Below are positions 24,453-30,636 of a stretch of 49,456 nt of DNA, piece by piece; positions within the stretch are counted from its first letter, which is position 1, and each line of letters begins with the position of its first letter. The notes under the pieces are model-generated. The model made no database searches, had not been told where the DNA came from, and saw only the letters and a list, made by a program, of their open reading frames with translations. A program made the translations under genes and the position numbers. The stretch lies in IMG/VR virus record IMGVR_UViG_3300009790_000015, positions 1 to 49,456 of that record. One strand, 5' to 3'. This stretch comes from a virus.

Positions 24453-24466
24453 CTTGCTCTTTTTTT
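24436..24466 (+). terminator. Terminator overlapping the end of the 77-codon gene
   Basis: AGGGTAAGCT at 24436-24445 pairs with AGCTTGCTCT at 24451-24460 (two G-U). The TAG stop at 24450-24452 lies at the loop. T-run and ATGTATAAC follow. Confidence 0.83.
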
Positions 24467-24496
24467 ATGTATAACAATCGTTATATTCCTAATATC

Positions 24497-24637
24497 TTCT
24501 ATAAAGCCAAGTAGTTTAGAGTAGATGTGTCAATCAATACCAATAGTAAACTCTATCCTATTTGGCTTCCTACTTGCTATCTTAAAAAAACGAATACTAA
24601 AAAACCCCTATTACTAAATAGCCAACTCTTTTTTTTT
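24497..24637 (+). ncRNA. Structured gene-free cassette, RNA candidate
   Basis: This 200-nt slot without a gene has AAGCCAA 24504-24510 with TTGGCTT 24562-24568, TAGAGT 24517-24522 with ACTCTA 24550-24555, and a competing AAGTAG 24509-24514 with CTACTT 24570-24575. It ends with CTCTTTTTTTTTGTTAA at about 24627-24640. The pairings enclose one domain; the terminator half-stem has no clear partner. A small RNA or an RNA switch with two states is possible. Confidence 0.5.
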
Positions 24638-24669
24638 GTTAATTTAATTAAATTGTGGAGGGTAAAGTT

Positions 24670-24954
24670 ATGTTAAAAGGAACCTATTGGATTATGAAAG
24701 AAAATGAATCTAATGAAAAAGTCTTACAATCAGACCCTGATTTTAAAGATAGAATCAAAGATGTAGATTTAGTTTCAATTCCTGTAAAGGACAATAATCT
24801 ATCAAGCGATCCTAACCAACAACCTGATGTATTAAATACATTAAGGGATAAGTTGGAGTTTAAAGGCAACATAAGAATGTCATCAAGTGGCAAATCTTGG
24901 AATTTATTCAGAGATGAGCTTGAACAAGATGATTTATCTGTAATGCCTGTATAG
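24670..24954 (+). CDS. Hypothetical protein (94 aa)
   Basis: 94 residues from ATG 24670, preceded by GGAGG at 24657-24661; a GTG at 24655 would place the ribosome site inside the gene and is rejected. It starts MLKGTYWIMKENESNE; the middle is Asp/Pro/Asn-rich and probably flexible (DNNLSSDPNQQPD), followed by a helix (NTLRDKLEFKGNIRM) and an acidic end. No family recognised. Confidence 0.6.
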   Translation: MLKGTYWIMKENESNEKVLQSDPDFKDRIKDVDLVSIPVKDNNLSSDPNQQPDVLNTLRDKLEFKGNIRMSSSGKSWNLFRDELEQDDLSVMPV

Positions 24955-24962
24955 TAATAATA

Positions 24963-24996
24963 GAGAGCCTCAAAGAACCGAGGCTCTCTTTTTTTT
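24963..24996 (+). terminator. Strong intrinsic terminator
   Basis: A perfect 9-bp stem, GAGAGCCTC at 24963-24971 with GAGGCTCTC at 24980-24988, loop of 8 nt, then eight T and CGTTAAC. The most canonical terminator in the window. Confidence 0.93.
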
Positions 24997-25027
24997 CGTT
25001 AACTACTAATTAGCTCTAAGGAGAAAT

Positions 25028-25549
25028 ATGTCAATATTAGAGAAAAATGCATTGAAATTGGAGAAGTTCAGAAAATTCATGCTAAAAAAAGGATATACTT
25101 ATTTAACAGTATATTATGATGGAGGTGGTGATAGTGGTGAATGTTATGAAATGGAAGGTCATAAGTCATCAGATATACCAGAAGAACATGTGGCTGAAGC
25201 AGCTCGTCCAAATAAGTGGAATGATTCAACTAACGATTTTCAAAAAGTATCAGAAAAAGAATCATATTCACATTGTACTAACAATCAATGGGATGTGCTT
25301 CAATCAATAAGACAATACAATAAAGAAAATAACGAAAATGTTGATGAATGGACTTTAATAGAATGTATTAATTATGACTGGTATAATGATAATGGTGGTC
25401 AAGGCAGATTGGTGTTTGATTTAAAAAAGGGTATTTTAATTGTTTTCGGTGAAGAGAATACAAGAAGTTGTATTTTCAGAGTAGAAAAACATAAAATAAA
25501 TGGTGAAAGTACATACATAAATAATGATCATGAAATGCCTCAAGCATGA
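25028..25549 (+). CDS. DUF6878-like protein (173 aa)
   Basis: A 173-residue protein with the pattern YYDGGGDSGECYEMEG at about 30-45 and a later DWYNDNGGQGRLVFDLKKG. These two blocks, YxGxGDSG and a W-x-N-x-x-GG-x-G motif before beta strands, recall a family I know as DUF6878, found in phages and mobile elements; the family name is from memory. ATG follows AAGGAGA. Its stop overlaps the start of a DUF6915-like gene by 4 nt, and that pairing also occurs elsewhere. Molecular function is unknown. Confidence 0.65.
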   Translation: MSILEKNALKLEKFRKFMLKKGYTYLTVYYDGGGDSGECYEMEGHKSSDIPEEHVAEAARPNKWNDSTNDFQKVSEKESYSHCTNNQWDVLQSIRQYNKENNENVDEWTLIECINYDWYNDNGGQGRLVFDLKKGILIVFGEENTRSCIFRVEKHKINGESTYINNDHEMPQA

Positions 25550-25896
25550 AATCATGGCATCATTGTAAGTCAAGTGTTAGACATTTCGGTGGAATAGAAG
25601 AAGATTATATCAAAATACATCAATGGTTTGATAGAACTAAAGATCATTATGCTGATATAAGACACAGAGCTTTAAGGCATCATACTCTTGGTATAAAACA
25701 ATGTGAAGATAAATTCGGTGAAGTTATATGTAACGCTGATAATAAATGGGTACCAGTTAGATCCATTGCAGAGCAACATATACGAGAAGACATTGGTTTT
25801 ATACCATCAGTTCAAGATTGGCTTAAAGAAATGAAACCAGCTAAGTGGATGGTTAGCACAAGAAAGAACATATTAAAAACAAGAAAACTAATGTAA
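25546..25896 (+). CDS. DUF6915-like protein (116 aa)
   Basis: A 116-residue, His/Trp-rich protein that follows a distinctive family pattern: WHHCKSSVRHFGG at the start, IHQWFDRTKDHYAD, HRALRHHTLGI, an FG segment, then AEQHIREDIGFIPSVQDWL. This matches the family I recall as DUF6915, usually 100-120 residues, in phages and integrative elements. The conserved His, Asp and Glu could form a metal site, but no activity is known. It overlaps the previous gene by ATGA. Confidence 0.75.
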   Translation: MKSWHHCKSSVRHFGGIEEDYIKIHQWFDRTKDHYADIRHRALRHHTLGIKQCEDKFGEVICNADNKWVPVRSIAEQHIREDIGFIPSVQDWLKEMKPAKWMVSTRKNILKTRKLM

Positions 25897-25897
25897 T

Positions 25898-26059
25898 ATG
25901 TGTCAAACAGATAAATATTTAAGCATTTGCTGTGGAGCAATACCAGATCTAAAACATATATATGAAAAAGGTAATGGTGTGTGTAGTAAATGCTTAAAAT
26001 CTTCAAGTTTTTGGGATAAATACGATAACAAAGAATATGAAGATGGAGAATATTATTAG
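25898..26059 (+). CDS. Zinc-ribbon microprotein (53 aa)
   Basis: 53 residues starting MCQTDKYLSICCGAIP, with CC at 11-12 and CSKC at 29-32, a CCGA-type phage zinc ribbon with an acidic Tyr-rich tail (EYEDGEYY). Starts one base after the DUF6915-like stop and is followed by the large terminator element. Nucleic-acid or protein binding is likely, role unknown. Confidence 0.6.
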   Translation: MCQTDKYLSICCGAIPDLKHIYEKGNGVCSKCLKSSSFWDKYDNKEYEDGEYY

Positions 26060-26067
26060 TTTTAAAG

Positions 26068-26159
26068 AAGAGAGCCAATATAACTGGTCCTGTAAGTCCT
26101 AATGTTAAGCTACTTAGTAGAGGCTTAGGCAAAGGAATATGTGAGGCTCTCTTTTTTTT
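26068..26159 (+). terminator. Terminator with a 68-nt structured insertion in its loop
   Basis: AAGAGAGCC at 26068-26076 pairs perfectly with GGCTCTCTT at 26145-26153, followed by a T-run and GTTAATT. Instead of a short loop there are 68 nt with nested pairings (CCTAA...TTAGG, AAGC...GCTT, CTA...TAG). The stem resembles the compact terminator at 24963, so this looks like the same element enlarged by an inserted RNA domain. Confidence 0.7.
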
Positions 26160-26190
26160 TGTTAATTCTAATAATTGTGGAGGATAAATA

Positions 26191-26367
26191 ATGGCTAAAG
26201 TAACAGTAATGCATATGGGTGAAAAAGAGTTTTATAAAAGAATGAAACTGATAAATAATTATTTGTCAGGTTCTGAAAGATTCTTAATTTACGAAACAGC
26301 TTCTTGCTTTAATAATCATGGAGCAAGTATTGTAGAAAAAGCAATGAATGGAGGTAGTGATGAGTAA
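26191..26367 (+). CDS. Hypothetical protein (58 aa)
   Basis: 58 residues from ATG 26191 with GTGGAGGAT upstream. It starts MAKVTVMHMGEKEFYKR and ends AMNGGSDE. Mixed helix with a short hydrophobic RFLIYETASCF segment. The gene opens a five-gene overlapping block and overlaps the next gene by 8 nt (ATGAGTAA). Function unknown. Confidence 0.55.
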   Translation: MAKVTVMHMGEKEFYKRMKLINNYLSGSERFLIYETASCFNNHGASIVEKAMNGGSDE

Positions 26368-26539
26368 AATGAATAATATAATAATAGATTTTCTTCAAGA
26401 TGGAGGAAGAGATCTAGGATATGATGAAGATAACATGCCTGATATAAAAGATTTAGATGTTGTGCTAAATCATAGTGTTAATATATGGGAATACCATGGT
26501 AAAACCCATAAAGAATACTATGGAGGTAAAGATGAATAA
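26360..26539 (+). CDS. Hypothetical acidic protein (59 aa)
   Basis: 59 residues from ATG 26360, preceded by GGAGG at 26350-26354; the upstream ATG at 26348 would hide that site and is rejected. Acidic (DGGRDLGYDEDNMPDIKD), ends GKTHKEYYGGKDE. Overlaps both neighbours by 8 nt with matching ATGAxTAA junctions. Function unknown. Confidence 0.55.
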   Translation: MSKMNNIIIDFLQDGGRDLGYDEDNMPDIKDLDVVLNHSVNIWEYHGKTHKEYYGGKDE

Positions 26540-26804
26540 ATTAGCATTCTTTACAGCATTATCTAAATGTTTTGGATATATAACTTGGGCAGCATCAAAT
26601 GCAGTCACATTAGTTACAAAGGTAAGCCAAAAAACTATTGATACATTCAATCCAGCTGAAAGATATGATGTGGAAATATTTAATAAATCTGAGCAAATAG
26701 ACAAAAGAGAAAACATAAGTCATTCTCAATTAATTAAATTAATAAAATCAATAGATGTATTTCCATCTTTATCATTAATTGTAAGCAAAAGAAATGATCT
26801 ATAA
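26532..26804 (+). CDS. Hypothetical protein with N-terminal hydrophobic helix (90 aa)
   Basis: 90 residues from ATG 26532 with TGGAGGTAAAG upstream. The N-terminus MNKLAFFTALSKCFGYITWAAS is moderately hydrophobic, then a helical, charged C-terminal half (FNKSEQIDKRENISHSQ). Possibly membrane-associated. The last 11 nt overlap the next gene. Family not recognised. Confidence 0.55.
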   Translation: MNKLAFFTALSKCFGYITWAASNAVTLVTKVSQKTIDTFNPAERYDVEIFNKSEQIDKRENISHSQLIKLIKSIDVFPSLSLIVSKRNDL

Positions 26805-27045
26805 TTACTTTGTAGGAGATACAAAAGGATGGGTTGAGGTCAGGAAAGATGAGCTTGCAAAAGCAAACATACTTGACCTCATCTCTACTTGTAGTTATGA
26901 AAAAGGGAAGTATGTATATCTAGACGAAGATATAGATTTCTCTTTTTTTTTGTATATATTTAACGAATATACAGAGTTAAACAAAATAGAAATTAAAGAT
27001 AATCATTTTGACAATTACAATAAATATAGAGGAGGATTACAATGA
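26794..27045 (+). CDS. Hypothetical protein (83 aa)
   Basis: 83 residues, MIYNYFVGDTKGWVEVRKDE, with a beta-rich first half and an acidic YVYLDEDIDFSFFLYIF stretch. Overlaps the previous gene by 11 nt and the next by 4 nt (ATGA). No known domain recognised. Confidence 0.5.
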   Translation: MIYNYFVGDTKGWVEVRKDELAKANILDLISTCSYEKGKYVYLDEDIDFSFFLYIFNEYTELNKIEIKDNHFDNYNKYRGGLQ

Positions 27046-27251
27046 GTGCAAGAGCAGCAATAATAAGAACAGTATTTAATATAGAAAACAAGTTTGACGA
27101 TATAAGAATAATGAACAGGTATGAATTAAAATCTTATATCAAACAAAATAGATCTATTCAAGTAAAAATAATGAGCAGAAATTACTCAGAAAGTGATAGA
27201 ATGGTATCATCAAAAGTAATATATGCAAAGAATAGATTAAGATTAATGTAA
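27042..27251 (+). CDS. Small basic hypothetical protein (69 aa)
   Basis: 69 residues, basic (Arg/Lys-rich), MSARAAIIRTVFNIENKF start and KVIYAKNRLRLM end, behind a GGAGGATTACA ribosome site that lies in the previous gene. The charge pattern suggests nucleic-acid binding, but no motif is recognised. It is the last gene before the large structured RNA region. Confidence 0.5.
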   Translation: MSARAAIIRTVFNIENKFDDIRIMNRYELKSYIKQNRSIQVKIMSRNYSESDRMVSSKVIYAKNRLRLM

Positions 27252-27963
27252 AAGTTGTCTGGCATATACAGGATCAGTTTAAATGCATCTCGAGAGCACT
27301 GACAAAATATGCCAACCATTATAAACCGAGGTGATGGAGGGAGATAGTGGTCAACAATTACGGAACAAGCTATCGAGGAAAAAGTGTAGGTTTATATAAC
27401 ATTAATAGATGAGGTTCAAGAGATATACTTGAGACGGAGGTGATGAGTATAGGTACCAGGAGAATGCCCTGCGTGTAGTCTATTAATAACAAGTAGTCAT
27501 AGCGCTGTATTAACTAAGTCTAGTGCTCAGCCAAATTATCGATGTGGTTGTAGATCTAAGCCTCATGGGCAAGTCCCATGGACGAAGACTTCGCAAAACA
27601 GATAAGTAGGGTTACAGTTGCATTGACTACATTAATAAATTTTGAGAGATAGTGCGTAACCTGCAGGTAGACGAATGACCATAAGCTTCGCGTCATTTAC
27701 TATCTCTCACAAACTTAGTCCAACTCTGAAACAAAGGAATGAAGAGGTAAGGATAATACAGGGAGTATTGCGGATGATTACTTTGGCGCCTCCATAATAA
27801 CAGAGCATGCTCATTACCTGTGGGAGACCGACATATCTTTGCTCAACAGGCTCAGTAGTAGAAGAATGGTTCGCCTCCAAAGATTAAAAAGAGAATAATA
27901 ACATAGTAATCGTTAAAACAACTAGTATCCTCCAGTTGAAAAAAGTTATTGTTCTCTTTTTTT
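27252..27963 (+). ncRNA. Large structured RNA candidate (about 710 nt)
   Basis: A gene-free stretch of 742 nt between two complete genes, much of it in exact inverted repeats: GGCATAT 27261 with ATATGCC 27307; TATAAACC 27320-27327 with GGTTTATA 27389-27396 enclosing GATAG/CTATC; TCAAG/CTTGA at 27416-27432; CATGGG/CCCATG near 27564-27580; an 11-bp stem 27643-27653 with 27699-27709 enclosing AATGAC/GTCATT; AATAC/GTATT at 27755-27769; AGGTAA/TTACCT; CTTTGG 27781 with CCAAAG 27877; and a final 15-bp terminator stem. It also looks richer in G and C than its flanks. Size, branching and phage setting recall large ornate RNAs such as GOLLD or ROOL, but I cannot assign a class. Group I intron was considered and not supported. 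Confidence 0.75.
27888..27963 (+). terminator. Long-stem terminator of the large RNA
   Basis: AAAGAGAATAATAAC at 27888-27902 pairs with GTTATTGTTCTCTTT at 27945-27959 (15 pairs, one G-U). The 42-nt interior contains hairpin CAACT 27919-27923 with AGTTG 27934-27938 whose loop ends in CCTCC. T-run and ATGTTATG follow. Confidence 0.88.
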
Positions 27964-27993
27964 ATGTTATGAATTAATAAATGGAGGTATAAA

Positions 27994-28335
27994 ATGGCTA
28001 AAATAGGCAAAAAAGAATACGATCTAAATGATCCAAAAGAATGTACTCAGTATTGGACAGAATATGCAGCTAAAATATTAGTTGGTAAAACAATTACAAA
28101 GGTTGGATATTTAAATAGCAAGGAATGTGAAAGAGATTTTGGTTGGTATAAAAGACCAATTACTTTTACATTAAATACTGGAGAAATTGTTATAGCACAA
28201 ATGGATGATGAAGGTAATGATGGTGGGGTATTGCTAGTAGAATATCCAGGAGAAACTGTTGAATATAAACACACTCCAGGTATAAAGTTTCCAAAAACCT
28301 CTACATTACCTGTATTAAGTACAGACGATGTGTAA
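27994..28335 (+). CDS. Conserved phage-type hypothetical protein (113 aa)
   Basis: 113 residues starting MAKIGKKEYDLNDPKE. The core LVGKTITKVGYLNSKECERDFGWYKRPITFTLNTG followed by QMDDEGNDGGVLLVEY matches a pattern seen in many phage proteins of 80-120 residues (L-x-G-K-x-I, gWY-x-RP, DDEGNdgG), a small beta fold of unknown role. ATGGAGGTA lies upstream. First gene after the large RNA. It overlaps the next start by 8 nt. Confidence 0.65.
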   Translation: MAKIGKKEYDLNDPKECTQYWTEYAAKILVGKTITKVGYLNSKECERDFGWYKRPITFTLNTGEIVIAQMDDEGNDGGVLLVEYPGETVEYKHTPGIKFPKTSTLPVLSTDDV

Positions 28336-28555
28336 ATACTATTTAAATAAATCAAGAAAATATAAAAAGTTATTAAAACAAAATAAAGATGGAGTTTTTG
28401 TAAACACAGATCATAGGTTTGTAGGTAAAGTGCAGCTTAAAAGTGGAGCTGTGCTTAATATAAAGTTACATGAAGCATACAAGCCAGGAGGACCAACTGG
28501 AACAATAACAAAAAATCCAAATAAGATGATAATTGACATTAAGGAGAAAAAATGA
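28328..28555 (+). CDS. Basic hypothetical protein (75 aa)
   Basis: 75 residues, Lys-rich, starting MCKYYLNKSRKYKKLLK, then a beta-type segment (FVGKVQLKSGAVLNIKLHEAY) and a GPTGT turn. Overlaps the previous gene by 8 nt and the next by ATGA. Could bind nucleic acid by charge. Not recognised. Confidence 0.55.
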   Translation: MCKYYLNKSRKYKKLLKQNKDGVFVNTDHRFVGKVQLKSGAVLNIKLHEAYKPGGPTGTITKNPNKMIIDIKEKK

Positions 28556-28704
28556 GCAAAATAATAAAAGAAGTTTCAAGATTAACTACAGAATGTTGTG
28601 ATAGAACGCCACTTATTGAAGTTCATGATAATGAATGTTGGTCTTTATGGGAGTTTTGTCCAAATTGCCTTGATGCTTATGGTGTAAAAGAAATAGGAGA
28701 TTAA
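28552..28704 (+). CDS. Zinc-ribbon microprotein (50 aa)
   Basis: 50 residues, MSKIIKEVSRLTTECCDR start, CC at 15-16, Cys at 29 and FCPNCLDAYG with C-x2-C at 36-39, giving a four-Cys zinc site. AAGGAGAA lies upstream in the previous gene. Fourth or fifth tiny zinc-ribbon of the early arm. Function unknown. Confidence 0.6.
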   Translation: MSKIIKEVSRLTTECCDRTPLIEVHDNECWSLWEFCPNCLDAYGVKEIGD

Positions 28705-28705
28705 A

Positions 28706-29029
28706 ATGCGTAAATCATTAAAAACTGAAATATTGAATATAGATGGAGATTACCATATATACGAAGGTATGGGTAAATATCATGGTAAGAAATATGAAGT
28801 TCAAATAATAAGAGAAACATACCAGCCAAGTAAAAACGAAAATAGAATACCAGTATTATGGGTTGATGTTCATAAAAATTGGATTGAAGACAATGATGAT
28901 GCATTTGATACTCTTAGAACAGAAATGTTTAAAAGTATGAGTGCAGCTTGTAAACATCTTGAGATTCATTTCAATTTAGATCCAAGAACAAAGAAAAAGC
29001 TAATGAAATTTAAACATTGGAGAATGTAA
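28706..29029 (+). CDS. Hypothetical protein (107 aa)
   Basis: 107 residues with an N-terminal beta part (MRKSLKTEILNIDGDYHIYEG; YHGKKYEVQIIRETY; RIPVLWVDVHKNW) and a helical C-terminal half with FDTLRTEMFKSMSAACKH and a basic end. Starts one base after the previous stop; its TAA overlaps the next ATG (TAATG). Family not recognised. Confidence 0.6.
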   Translation: MRKSLKTEILNIDGDYHIYEGMGKYHGKKYEVQIIRETYQPSKNENRIPVLWVDVHKNWIEDNDDAFDTLRTEMFKSMSAACKHLEIHFNLDPRTKKKLMKFKHWRM

Positions 29030-29226
29030 TGAATGCAAAAACTAAGCTAGATGTATGGAATATAGATTATATAGATACAGGTGAATTCCAAGAAAGCTGG
29101 GAAGAAGTCCCTGATGAGGACTTATGGGAAGATGGTGAAATAGATAATCAGAAACAATTAATGGATAAAATAGAACATCATCTTTTAATAACAGGTAAAT
29201 GGAAATTAATCAGGAGAAAGCAATGA
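29029..29226 (+). CDS. Acidic hypothetical protein (65 aa)
   Basis: 65 residues from ATG 29029, which overlaps the previous stop as TAATG with GGAG upstream; a TTG at 29017 is rejected. Acidic and Trp-rich (LDVWNIDYIDTGEFQESWEE; DEDLWEDGE), ending in a helix with HHLLITGKWKLI. The acidic front could mimic DNA, as some anti-host proteins do, but that is a guess. Confidence 0.55.
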   Translation: MNAKTKLDVWNIDYIDTGEFQESWEEVPDEDLWEDGEIDNQKQLMDKIEHHLLITGKWKLIRRKQ

Positions 29227-29540
29227 GAAAAGACACGAGAAATGATTTATTAGTATTAATTAATACATTAGATAATATAGATGATTTAAGAGAAGTAAGG
29301 ACTATGGTAAAAGATAAACTTGAATCACTTGGCAGGGCAACTAAATATAACCTTGTTGCAGGTGATAAAGTGAGAATAAGTGGAAGTCCTAAGATTGAAA
29401 AAGGTAAGATTATTAAAATAAACAGAACAAAAGCAGTTGTAGATTGTTTTAATCATCATAAAGAACATATGGGAGAGTGGACTGTTCCATTTTCAATGAT
29501 AGTTAAATTAGTAAATCAAGATGAGGAAATATCAATATGA
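29223..29540 (+). CDS. Hypothetical protein with KOW/SH3-like segment (105 aa)
   Basis: 105 residues from ATG 29223 with CAGGAGAAAG upstream, ATGA overlap with the previous gene. The first 45 residues are helical (RNDLLVLINTLDNIDDLRE). The second part, LVAGDKVRISGSPKIEKGKIIKINR followed by AVVDCF and WTVPFSMIVKL, has the layout of KOW or SH3-like barrels (GDxVRI...KGxIxxI..). It may contact RNA, DNA or transcription factors. Confidence 0.6.
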   Translation: MRKDTRNDLLVLINTLDNIDDLREVRTMVKDKLESLGRATKYNLVAGDKVRISGSPKIEKGKIIKINRTKAVVDCFNHHKEHMGEWTVPFSMIVKLVNQDEEISI

Positions 29541-30349
29541 GCAATATCGGATCATGGTACGATCCAATCAGGAAAGTACCTTTAGAATATAATGGAACTA
29601 AATCTAATGCTTGGTCTGTTCAAAGAGAAGACTTAGATAATAATTCAGGCTGGAAAGAAGTAGGTGTTGTTAGTAGTAACTATTTGCTAATAAATAATAT
29701 GGAAGTAGAAGAATTAGCAAAGAGTGTAACTGATTCATCAGAATTCAAATGGGAAACAGATAAAATCTTTTGGAATGGAAGACAATTTATGTATTCCATG
29801 ATAGCAAAAGATTACAAAAGAGAAATAGCAGTAGGAGATGATGTTTCACTTGGTATAATGTTTTGGAATAGTTATGATGGATCAACAGCACTACAGTTTA
29901 AAATATTCTTACAAAGATTAGTATGTTTAAATGGAATGGTATCTAATGATATATTTGATTCATATAGATTTAAACACGATAGGTCATCTGAAGGATATGA
30001 AGATCAAATAATGGAAGCTGCAACGATAATAAATAACTCTGAAGATAATATAAGATATTTTGTAAATGGATTAAGAATGTTTTCAAATACTCCATTAGAT
30101 ATGAAGAAATTATCACATCTCAGAGAAAACTATTTAACAGGAGTACCAGTTTCTTTGTTTGGAACTATAGTAGATAAATTGTTAACTTATTCAGAGTATC
30201 CAACAGTTTATGATCTATACAATGCATCAACAAATGTATTATGGCATAAAAAGAAATCAACTAAAGCAGATTTCGATCACAATGCATATATTACAGACAG
30301 TTTAATGAAGTATTCACAAGATGCATTAAAACAAGAATATAGTAGTTAG
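29537..30349 (+). CDS. DUF932-family phage protein (270 aa)
   Basis: 270 residues with the DUF932 pattern: an N-terminal NAWSVQREDL segment, YLLINNMEVEELAKS, the central DDVSLGIMFWNSYDGSTALQ and the diagnostic FKIFLQRLVCLNGMV, then a helical end. Such proteins are common near recombination genes in phages and plasmids; a DNA metabolism role is assumed but not proven. Here it lies upstream of the ERF annealing protein, separated by a structured RNA and a terminator, and overlaps the previous gene by ATGA. Confidence 0.85.
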   Translation: MSNIGSWYDPIRKVPLEYNGTKSNAWSVQREDLDNNSGWKEVGVVSSNYLLINNMEVEELAKSVTDSSEFKWETDKIFWNGRQFMYSMIAKDYKREIAVGDDVSLGIMFWNSYDGSTALQFKIFLQRLVCLNGMVSNDIFDSYRFKHDRSSEGYEDQIMEAATIINNSEDNIRYFVNGLRMFSNTPLDMKKLSHLRENYLTGVPVSLFGTIVDKLLTYSEYPTVYDLYNASTNVLWHKKKSTKADFDHNAYITDSLMKYSQDALKQEYSS

Positions 30350-30355
30350 AAAATA

Positions 30356-30531
30356 AGGGATAAACGACACGTCAGCGGTGAACAGCTGAGCTTAGAACAG
30401 TTCATAGTGTTTTGTTTATAAAGTAATGTCAATTAACAGTTTATCCCTAAATTTGTCGGACAAAACAGGGATGTGGAGTGGGTGCGCACGGAAGCCTAAA
30501 TAGTAAACCTCTGTTAGGACACATTCCCTGT
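30356..30531 (+). ncRNA. Two-domain structured RNA candidate
   Basis: Domain 1 is closed by a perfect 10-bp stem, AGGGATAAAC 30356-30365 with GTTTATCCCT 30439-30448, and has internal ACAC/GTGT and TCAGC/GCTGA stems. Domain 2 is closed by ACAGGGATGTG 30465-30475 with CACATTCCCTGT 30520-30531 (one bulge) and contains the palindrome GTGCGCAC 30483-30490 and CCTAA/TTAGG. A terminator follows at 30542. No gene fits. It could be a trans-acting RNA or a leader of the recombination operon. Confidence 0.7.
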
Positions 30532-30541
30532 TGAAAAAGAG

Positions 30542-30585
30542 AAGAGAGCTTTCTATGAATTAGATCGATTAAGCTCTCTTTTTCT
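30542..30585 (+). terminator. Terminator before the recombination-replication operon
   Basis: A 10-bp stem AAGAGAGCTT at 30542-30551 with AAGCTCTCTT at 30571-30580, loop of 19 nt, then TTTCTTTG. Ends the structured RNA; the ERF gene starts 52 nt later behind CGGAGG. Confidence 0.82.
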
Positions 30586-30636
30586 TTGTTTATTAGTTAA
30601 AATAATACTAAATTATAAGTCCAAATCGGAGGTATT

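Noticed and set aside
27252-27963. Group I intron (GACTA at 27625 and TAGTC at 27716 look like a P7 pair)
   Set aside because: The flanking genes are complete and unrelated, so no gene is split. P4/P6-type partner sequences were not found, and the strong 11-bp stem and terminator fit a stand-alone RNA better.
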